From NCBI GenBank assembly GCA_002339135.1, contig DDJR01000088.1, forward strand, positions 1 through 6,590: DNA of 6,590 bases, read 5' to 3'. The translations under genes and the position numbers were made by a program. Positions within the stretch are counted from its first letter, which is position 1. Each line of letters starts with the position of its first letter. The notes beneath the pieces were generated by a model. It had not been told where the DNA came from. It saw only the letters and a program-made list of their open reading frames with translations, and did no database searches. The DNA comes from Flavobacteriales bacterium UBA2619. GTDB lineage: Bacteria; Bacteroidota; Bacteroidia; Flavobacteriales_D; Sanyastnellaceae. Shown here one piece after another: positions 6,257 through 6,590 of the stretch.

Positions 6257-6590
6257 GACAAGCGAAACTCAAGACGCAATTGAAGATCACATCGTGATCC
6301 GCGGAGCCAGGGAACACAATCTCTGCAACATCGATTTGGTCATTCCTAGAAACAAACTTGTGGTCTTCACAGGCGTAAGTGGATCCGGCAAATCCAGTCT
6401 CGCTTTTGACACCATTTACGCTGAAGGTTCGCGGAGATATCTTGAAACATTGTCCGCCTACGCAAGGCAATTTATCGGAGGATTAAAACGGCCAGACGTA
6501 GAAGGAATTACCGGGCTCAGCCCCGTCATTTCAATAGAGCAAAAAACCGTCACTCGCAACCCTCGATCAACAGTTGGAACGGTGACTGAA
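6240..6590 (+). CDS. uvrA: UvrABC excinuclease subunit UvrA, N-terminal part only
   Basis: UvrA is the DNA-damage-sensing ATPase of nucleotide excision repair; it loads UvrB onto lesions. The first 117 codons are visible and the gene runs off the right edge. Residues 18-36 (IVIRGAREHNLCNIDLVIP) and the Walker A motif GVSGSGKSS (45-53), followed by LAFDTIYAEGSRRYLETLSA, are near-identical to UvrA. GLSPVISIEQKTVTRNPRSTVGTVTE (about 92-117) is the family segment after the first Walker A. About 14 residues precede the point where E. coli UvrA begins. No other in-frame ATG is present, so ATG 6240 is the best start, overlapping nhaC by 17 bp in a different frame. An in-frame GTG at codon 19 is too late to be likely. 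The match is to canonical UvrA rather than another ABC protein. Confidence 0.95.
   Translation, partial: MAHTAKTSETQDAIEDHIVIRGAREHNLCNIDLVIPRNKLVVFTGVSGSGKSSLAFDTIYAEGSRRYLETLSAYARQFIGGLKRPDVEGITGLSPVISIEQKTVTRNPRSTVGTVTE

Overview
The window looks like a chromosomal segment from a marine-type member of the Bacteroidota (Flavobacteriia-like). The evidence is an unusually long NusB, a DUF1573 lipoprotein, a DUF4249 lipoprotein, a secreted protein with an EF-hand-like calcium loop and Cys/Asn/Asp-rich linker repeats, a lack of clear Shine-Dalgarno sequences, and a Bacteroidota-style -7 element (TAnnTTTG). The species cannot be named from this sequence.

The window is two divergent gene clusters that share a 73-bp intergenic region (2927-2999). 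The leftward (minus) cluster holds, in transcription order, a DUF4249 outer-membrane lipoprotein (2926-1952), a secreted DUF4140/DUF4139 (MuiA-like) protein (1927-371), and the start of a secreted modular protein that runs off the left edge (363-1). All three appear to be exported and are tightly spaced (24 bp, then 7 bp), so they are probably co-transcribed. None has a well-defined biochemical role. The third gene has no ATG and would have to start at TTG, so it may use an alternative start, carry a frameshift, or be damaged at its 5' end.

The rightward (plus) cluster is housekeeping: nusB (antitermination, 3000-3941), a DUF1573 lipoprotein overlapping nusB by one base, yajC (Sec translocon accessory subunit), an NhaC-family Na+/H+ antiporter, and the first 117 codons of uvrA, which overlaps nhaC by 17 bp and runs off the right edge. 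Gaps in this run are at most 20 bp and two are overlaps, so it reads as one transcription unit. Its members serve rRNA transcription, protein export, sodium/pH homeostasis and nucleotide excision repair, so the grouping reflects shared expression rather than one pathway.

Coding density is very high and no stretch over 100 bp lacks a gene. I saw no tRNA, rRNA, CRISPR array, insertion sequence, riboswitch or convincing terminator. I did not find a new defence or mobile system. The points most worth a second look are the ATG-less secreted gene, the compact divergent promoter region, and the small uncharacterised cell-surface cluster.
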